Assembly (NCBI GenBank): GCA_963727955.1
Contig: CAVSII010000005.1
Span: 248,001 to 312,000, forward strand
Source: Bog-756 sp963727955
GTDB lineage: Bacteria; Actinomycetota; Acidimicrobiia; Acidimicrobiales; RAAP-2
Length of the DNA: 64,000 bases
Direction of reading: 5' to 3'
Position numbers and translations under genes: made by a program. The notes beneath the pieces are model-generated. The model saw nothing but the letters and a program-made list of their open reading frames with translations. It did not search any database and was not told where the DNA came from. How positions within the stretch are numbered: the stretch's first letter is position 1; every line of letters begins with the position of its first letter. This document shows positions 59,605-64,000 of the stretch, in pieces.

Positions 59605-60083
59605 CGCTGGCGGTTACTGAAGGCGGCTACCGCCTGGCCGCCGGCGGTGGCGAGGCGCTGTGGTTCGCCGACAGCCTGCTCACCTACAAGACCACCGGTG
59701 CGCAAACGGCCGGGCACCTGGCGATGGCCGAGTGCCGGGCTCCGCGCCACGCCGGTTCGCCTAGTCATCGCCATCTGAACGAGGACGAGGCTTGGTACGT
59801 GCTCGAGGGACAGCTCACCTTCTGGCTGGGCGAGGAGACCTTCAGCGCCGGGGCGGGTGACTTCGTCTTCGGCCCTCGGGGGATCTCCCACCGGTTCCGG
59901 GTCGACTCGGAGGAGGCGCGTTTCCTCCTGGTGCTGACCCCGGCCGGCTTCGAGGACTTCACCCGGGACAGCGGCTGGCCGGCGACCACCGACACCCTCC
60001 CGCCACCCGATCTCCCCGCCCCTGACGCCGAGCGCCTTGCCTCAGCCGTTGCGCGATGTGGCCTCGAGATCTTCGCTTCTTGA
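59601..60083 (+). CDS. Cupin-domain protein
   Basis: The ATG at 59601 overlaps the preceding stop as ATGA. The 160-residue product has the cupin motifs SPSHRHLNEDEAWYVLEGQL with metal-binding His pair and Glu, and SAGAGDFVFGPRGISHRFRV with the last His. Stand-alone cupins of this type are dioxygenase-like or serve as sensors. Coupling to the SRPBCC gene suggests they share a metabolite. Divergent control by the TetR regulator is likely. Confidence 0.88.
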   Translation: MTLAVTEGGYRLAAGGGEALWFADSLLTYKTTGAQTAGHLAMAECRAPRHAGSPSHRHLNEDEAWYVLEGQLTFWLGEETFSAGAGDFVFGPRGISHRFRVDSEEARFLLVLTPAGFEDFTRDSGWPATTDTLPPPDLPAPDAERLASAVARCGLEIFAS

Positions 60084-60302
60084 ATCCAACCTGCATCCCC
60101 GAGTGGGGAACAGCAATGGTCACCGCGTAGAGGGTCCGCACCCAATATCGAGGTCGGCCCTGAGCCGATCCTGGTGACGGTCCGGCGGGGAACCGGCCGG
60201 TCGGTCAGGGAATGGCCGGCGCGGTGGCGATCTGGATGACAGCCACTGCCGACGGCTCACGAGCCGTGGTGTTTATAGCGTTTATTTACTAGTCTGGAAA
60301 CC

Positions 60303-60812
60303 ATGCCGCCCGACGTGCTCACGACAACGCAGGCCTCGGCAGTGCTTGGTTCCTCTCGACAGCACGTCGCCGATTTGGCGGATCGAGGCGACATCCCCTG
60401 CTGGAGGGCTGGGGCACACAGGCGCTTCCGGCGAGAAGACGTTCTGGACTACAAGGAGCGCACGCAGGGAAGGTCCGAAGGTGGCCTCGACAGCATGAAC
60501 CTGAGCGATCGCCGCAGTCTCGCCTATGGACTGCTCATCGCCGAGCATCTGGTCGTGTCGCCTGCCGCCGTGCTGGCCTCCGGACGGAAGAATCTCAGGC
60601 ACCTTCGTCAGGTCCACTCGGACGGATCGGCGAACCGCTATCTGAATCGATGGTCCGATCTGCTCTCCGGTCCGGTCGAGAGCATCTTGCGGGTGCTGAC
60701 CTCAATGGACGACGAGTCGGTCGAGCTCCGTCACACCGCACCGTTCGCCGGCGTGCTGACCGAGGAGGAGCGACGATCGGTGATCCGAGCCACCCGCAGG
60801 TCGGCGGCGTGA
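60303..60812 (+). CDS. Excisionase-type HTH protein, antitoxin-like
   Basis: The ATG at 60303 follows an AT-rich leader (TTATAGCGTTTATTTACTAG). The 169-residue product has a MerR/Xis-like HTH (LTTTQASAVLGSSRQHVADL, then RAGAHRRFRREDVLDYKERT). A C-terminal part follows with LIAEHLVVSPAAVLASGRKN and a helical region. Its stop overlaps the start of a nucleotidyltransferase-like gene (GTGA). Genes of this shape form toxin-antitoxin-like pairs with DUF6036 or related proteins, so a repressor/antitoxin role is plausible but inferred. Confidence 0.7.
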   Translation: MPPDVLTTTQASAVLGSSRQHVADLADRGDIPCWRAGAHRRFRREDVLDYKERTQGRSEGGLDSMNLSDRRSLAYGLLIAEHLVVSPAAVLASGRKNLRHLRQVHSDGSANRYLNRWSDLLSGPVESILRVLTSMDDESVELRHTAPFAGVLTEEERRSVIRATRRSAA

Positions 60813-61360
60813 AGCGGACTGACCTCGAGCACATCATCCGGGTCGCCGGCGACCTGCTCGGCGAGGAGCAGGTCATCGTCGTCGGTAGTCAGTCCATCCT
60901 GGCGTCGTACTCCGAGGAAGTCCTGCCGCTCGAGGCGGCCAGGTCTCTCGAGGCTGACGTACTGCCACTGGATGACTCGTCTGGGACGAAAGCCGATCTC
61001 ATCGAGGGGTCACTGGGTGAGTTCAGCCCGTTCGACGAGCAGTTCGGCGTCCATGTTGACGGAGTATCTGAAGACACGTCCATCCTGCCCACCGGGTGGC
61101 GACGCCGCCTGATTGCATTCTCGAACGCCAACACCAATGGCGTCACCGGTTTGTGCCTCGAACGCCACGATCTGTGTGTGGCCAAGCTGGTGGCCAACCG
61201 CGAGAAGGACCGCGAGTTCGTCGCCTCACTACCTCGGGCCTAGCTCGTCGACGCGGACATCATCCTCCAGCGGCTCGATGAGTCAGGAATCCCGCTTGAA
61301 CGCCAGCAGGATATCGCTGCGTTCGTCCGAGCCGGCGCTCGGACAGGGCACCAGGACTGA
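60809..61360 (+). pseudogene. Nucleotidyltransferase-like (DUF6036 type) protein with in-frame stop
   Basis: The GTG at 60809 overlaps the preceding stop. The first 144 residues read KRTDLEHIIRVAGDLLGEEQ, VIVVGSQSILASYSEEVLPL, EADVLPLDDSSG and CLERHDLCVAKLVANREKDR, like the AbiEii/DUF6036 nucleotidyltransferase fold. A TAG at 61241-61243 ends this part. The same frame continues in register as LVDADIILQRLDESGIPLER, to a TGA at 61358. The tail is family-like, so the gene looks truncated by a nonsense mutation rather than ended naturally. Function as toxin is inference. Confidence 0.65.
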
Positions 61361-61438
61361 AGGCCGAGCGGCCATGCAGGGCCGTACGGCAGCGGCTAAT
61401 GCTAGGGACAACCTGACGGGTTGGCTCTTCCCGTCGCC

Positions 61439-61680
61439 CGATCGGAGCTGCTCCGTCGGAGCAACTTCAACCGGAGGATCTTCAGGCCAGCGGCAACTGC
61501 TGCAGGACACCCCGAGGCGTTCTGCTTCCACGATCTCGGCCACAGGGGTAACACCCTTGCTGTCTGAACCGGCGCTTCCACCCGCGAGCTGAAGACCAGA
61601 CTGGGTCAAGCGGTGCACGGGCGGCGCTGATCCATCAAGACTGCATCCTCGAGCGAGGACTGGTCCATCGCTGAGGCAAT
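61439..61680 (+). pseudogene. Tyrosine recombinase (integrase) C-terminal relic
   Basis: The plus strand reads LLRRSNFNRRIFRPAATAAG, then HPEAFCFHDLGHRGNTLAV, a stop at 61565-61567, and TGASTRELKTRLGQAVH. After one frame change it continues AALIHQDCILERGLVHR. This is the R-xx-H box (HDLRHTGNT in the family) and C-terminus of a phage-type integrase. The catalytic Tyr region (YQHAT) reads HQDCI. It contains at least one stop and a frameshift and is inactive. It lies within an accessory island near tRNA-Ala. Confidence 0.75.
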
Positions 61681-61836
61681 CTCCGAACTCGGAAGCAGTC
61701 CTGAGAGGGTGCATCAGCTGACTGGTTCGATCCGGCGGAGTGGATCGCCGTCAGTCTCACAGGAGCATTCACACTTGCCGTCGGGAACCAGCCGGGGCAA
61801 AGTTGAGTTTCCAGATCCGGAGCCAAGGGGAAGCAG
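61681..61836. other. Non-coding junk between integrase relic and next gene
   Basis: I see no gene in these bases. GGGAAGCAG at the end provides the ribosome-binding site of the next gene. Confidence 0.4.
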
Positions 61837-62169
61837 ATGAGCGATCGAGTTGTGGTACTCCGCCCTGATGATCCGTCAGGGTTCGTTGTCGATGCCTGTG
61901 CCGCCCTGGCGGATGTCGTCAACGAGACGCGCATGTGGCAGCCTGCTGACGCCACCGCCATAGAGACCTATGCCGAGCTCGTCGTGACGTTGGCTAATCT
62001 AAGACGGCCGGCACTGGCTGCTGACCGCTCTTCGAAGACCCAAGTTGCCATCAATGACCACCTTGTCGGGCGGGTCCGACAGGCCCAGAAGAGTGAGTTC
62101 AGCGTCCCTCTGCTCGACGTCGTCGACCGGCTCCACGCCGAACTGGTGCGCGAACCGAGTTTCGCCTGA
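61837..62169 (+). CDS. Hypothetical protein (110 aa)
   Basis: The ATG at 61837 follows AGGGGAAGC. The 110-residue product starts MSDRVVVLRPDDPSGFVVDA. It is helical in character (CAALADVVNETRMWQPADAT, then AIETYAELVVTLANLRRPAL). No membrane segment or enzyme motif is visible. It lies in the island between the integrase relic and the CcbP-like gene. The family is not recognised. Confidence 0.6.
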   Translation: MSDRVVVLRPDDPSGFVVDACAALADVVNETRMWQPADATAIETYAELVVTLANLRRPALAADRSSKTQVAINDHLVGRVRQAQKSEFSVPLLDVVDRLHAELVREPSFA

Positions 62170-62226
62170 CTGCAGCGAGCATCCGCCCATGGCCAGCACC
62201 GCGGATAGCAGAAGGCTGAGTGCAGC

Positions 62227-62547
62227 ATGAACGAGGGGCGGTTTTCAACCAAGGTTCTCGATCAGCTGATCGACGAAGTCACGGTTGACTGCTACAACGA
62301 AGATGAGGCGCTGACTGGATTCGAAGTGGGGTTCGACGAGCACGTGACTTTCCCGGTCGAGGGAACCGTGATCGCGCAACCGATCCGGGTACTCGCCGTC
62401 GGGCTACCAAACGGGCGACGTGAACTCGTCGCCTCATGCCAGCACGGAGGAATCCAGTACTCCGTCGCCCTTCTGGATATCCAGGACGTCGGTGACCAGT
62501 ACTTTCAGCGGCTGTCAGCCGCTTACCGACGGTGGCTGGGTTTCTGA
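62227..62547 (+). CDS. CcbP-like calcium-binding protein
   Basis: The 106-residue protein has VDCYNEDEALTGFEVGFDEH, then VTFPVEGTVIAQPIRVLAVG and ELVASCQHGGIQYSVALLDI. The conserved YNEDE...GF...EH pattern and final Tyr/Trp-rich helix resemble CcbP of Anabaena, a cytoplasmic calcium-binding protein. Acidic residues would bind Ca. In other bacteria members of this family occur in accessory regions, and a regulatory role is unclear. It starts 57 bases after the preceding gene. Confidence 0.7.
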   Translation: MNEGRFSTKVLDQLIDEVTVDCYNEDEALTGFEVGFDEHVTFPVEGTVIAQPIRVLAVGLPNGRRELVASCQHGGIQYSVALLDIQDVGDQYFQRLSAAYRRWLGF

Positions 62548-62686
62548 GTTCGGCCGCAAGATCAGAAAGAACATCGCCGGCATCGGGGCGGCCATGTTCG
62601 CATGGCCTGGGGTTCGGCAATCCCGAGCACCTGATCGTCCTCCCCTACTCGACCGCGGTGGCTACCGCCGACCGCTGCCGGGCTGT

Positions 62687-63391
62687 TCAGTGCCTACGCT
62701 TGCGGCGCTTGTCTGACGGCCGGGACGGTGTTCCCCGAGGCGTGAACCTGCCAGAGGTAACCCGGCGCCCGGTGGGCATGACGCCCTGGCCCAAGATGGC
62801 GTCCCGCTCGGCCCGGGGTCGGGTGTTGAAGCGGTCCATGAACGCCTCGACTGCCGCCGGGTCGTCAGGCGACACGCCTTCGCTGGCCGCTTCGGTCCAG
62901 AGCCGCTTTCCGAAGCTGTATCGGGACGAGTCGGCCATTTGCTCCCGGAACTCGGGCGCAATCTCGCTCAGGAAGTCGCAGAGCACGTCGGGGGACTCAC
63001 TGTCCTCATCGAGCAACTTGGTCTGAGCGAGGAATGTGATGAAGGTCTTCGTCTCGGCGAGAATCTCGTCGAGTTCATCAGCCTCGACCATCACCTTGGC
63101 CGGGTACAGCTCCAGGTAGATCTCATAGAGGTCGCGGCGCGTCCAGCGGGTGAGGTGCCGATCCACATAGGCCCACTTGTAGTGGAGCAAGCCTGCGGGG
63201 AGATCGGGGTCGAAGACATCGTCGGCGTGCATCGCCCACACGACGAAGAGCCGTTTCAACTCGGCGCTCGCCGCCTCGTACTCGTCCTCGTCTTCTGGTT
63301 CCCACCGGGAACGCTCGGCCTCCACCGCCCCATCTTTGCCGACCGCCAAGGCGAGATTCAGATCGTCGTGTAGCCGCGGACTCTGATCCAC
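62687..63391 (-). CDS. Hypothetical acidic protein (234 aa)
   Basis: The 234-residue product is rich in Asp, Glu and Trp/Tyr. It includes ELKRLFVVWAMHADDVFDPD, LLHYKWAYVDRHLTRWTRRD, LYEIYLELYPAKVMVEADEL and LDEILAETKTFITFLAQTKL. A basic tail (SGRFTPRGTPSRPSDKRRKR) closes it. No signal peptide or membrane segment is seen. I do not recognise the family. It faces the CcbP-like gene (convergent) and lies about 170 bases from tRNA-Ala. Confidence 0.65.
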   Translation of the reverse strand: MDQSPRLHDDLNLALAVGKDGAVEAERSRWEPEDEDEYEAASAELKRLFVVWAMHADDVFDPDLPAGLLHYKWAYVDRHLTRWTRRDLYEIYLELYPAKVMVEADELDEILAETKTFITFLAQTKLLDEDSESPDVLCDFLSEIAPEFREQMADSSRYSFGKRLWTEAASEGVSPDDPAAVEAFMDRFNTRPRAERDAILGQGVMPTGRRVTSGRFTPRGTPSRPSDKRRKRRH

Positions 63392-63556
63392 GGATCAGTC
63401 CGGTGAGCCCAAACGGAGAGCCCAACGGAACTCCCGGGAACTCCCGTGCTACTTCAGGGGTCCTGCACTCGATCGTGGTTACGTGAGCTGACTCACCCCT
63501 CAGATGCCGGAAGAGCCGACATTGTGCCTTTCACCAGGAACGATCGGTGGATATGA

Positions 63557-63633
63557 TGGTGGAGATGACGGGACTCGAACCCGTGACCCCCTGCTTGCAA
63601 AGCAGGTGCTCTAGCCAACTGAGCTACATCCCC
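63557..63633 (-). tRNA. tRNA-Ala (anticodon TGC)
   Basis: The minus strand has GGGGATG pairing CATCTCC, D-arm GCTCAGTTGGCTAGAGC, anticodon stem CCTGC/GCAGG-like around loop TTTGCAA with anticodon TGC, and T-arm GGTTCGAGTCC. Discriminator A is followed by an encoded CCA (63557-63559). It closes the accessory island on the right, the second tRNA in the window beside mobile debris. Confidence 0.95.
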
Positions 63634-64000
63634 GGGGAACCCTTTTAAGCCGACACACGGCCTGGCGTCCCGACAGGTTGCCCGCATACTACGCGATCCG
63701 ATGGGAGCCCCGGCTGAGGAGGGCTGGCCAGAGCAGCGATCAGCGTCGGGGGCAGCGCCACTGTGACAGGTCGGCGCTACCGTCCCGGTTGTTCGATGGC
63801 TTTGTATGCGCATCAATCGTCGCTCTTGCGGCTTCCCATGCGCCGCCCCGGGTGTCGGACGGCTGGCGCCGACTCCATCCCGCCCCTGACTTGGATCCGC
63901 CCGTCGGGCGATCCCTATCGCACCTTGGGTGCGGCAGACCATTGTTCTCCGCCTCCTTACCTCGAAGGACCCGACCCATGACGCACGTCGATCACCGATC
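63634..64000. other. Region after tRNA-Ala without a recognised gene
   Basis: The bases have normal GC but no convincing coding frame on either strand. An ATG at 63978 with GAAGGA upstream (63964-63969) could start a gene that runs off the right edge. Only eight codons are visible. Confidence 0.35.

Noticed and set aside
63763..63981. Small plus-strand gene after tRNA-Ala
   Set aside because: No ribosome-binding site and random-looking composition; left as unannotated sequence.

Overview
The window is high-GC DNA that looks like the chromosome of an uncultured actinobacterium, most likely of the Acidimicrobiia type. The evidence is CrgA, a PASTA-domain Ser/Thr kinase cluster with FHA proteins and a PP2C phosphatase, an F420-type luciferase-like oxidoreductase, a resuscitation-factor-like transglycosylase, many GTG starts, and several secreted proteins with Thr-rich linkers and short tandem repeats. 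I saw no rRNA, CRISPR array or replication origin. Two tRNA genes are present: tRNA-Leu(CAG) and tRNA-Ala(TGC), both on the minus strand.

Layout. (1) 1-13730 is a decayed accessory region. It holds a frameshifted ECF sigma factor coupled to a membrane protein, an inverted 88-bp duplication, a secreted seven-repeat protein, two epoxide hydrolases flanking a broken DipZ-type thioredoxin, a 3.25-kb secreted propeller gene split by frameshifts, an RCC1 relic, a dead integrase-core transposase, and a small mobile element that ends exactly at tRNA-Leu. (2) 13731-32900 is mostly intact core genome: fhaA-fhaB-pstP-pbpA-pknB, a glutamine amidotransferase, crgA, thiolase, thioesterase, a ComF-like gene, two luciferase-like oxidoreductases, an SDR, an AlkA-type glycosylase, glucose-6-phosphate dehydrogenase, NERD and CBS proteins, CbiX, and an Rpf-like transglycosylase. 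(3) 33200-47100 carries three large secreted repeat proteins mixed with a phospholipase C-like lipoprotein, a DUF1214-type protein, an SDR, a sulfotransferase and a D-threonine aldolase-like enzyme. (4) 47300-60100 is a catabolic and hydrolytic block: crotonase, HAD, dienelactone hydrolase, GH5 cellulase, MDR reductase, VOC, alpha/beta hydrolase, sulfatase, and a TetR regulator divergent from an SRPBCC/cupin pair. (5) 60300-63400 is a small island beside tRNA-Ala: an HTH/nucleotidyltransferase toxin-antitoxin-like pair, a tyrosine-recombinase relic, a CcbP-like calcium-binding protein and unknown genes.

Themes. Secreted repeat proteins recur. One module has Cys-x5-Cys pairs and WNGxxW blades. 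A second is a roughly 41-residue DGGVF module present in exactly six copies in each of three proteins, which I infer to be six-bladed propellers. Both tRNAs sit next to mobile-element debris. Single-base frameshifts occur in at least eight otherwise recognisable genes. Some may be sequencing or assembly indels rather than true pseudogenes, and I mark them as such. I did not find a clear new defence or biosynthetic system. The best candidates for something undescribed are the secreted propeller family and the element ending at tRNA-Leu.
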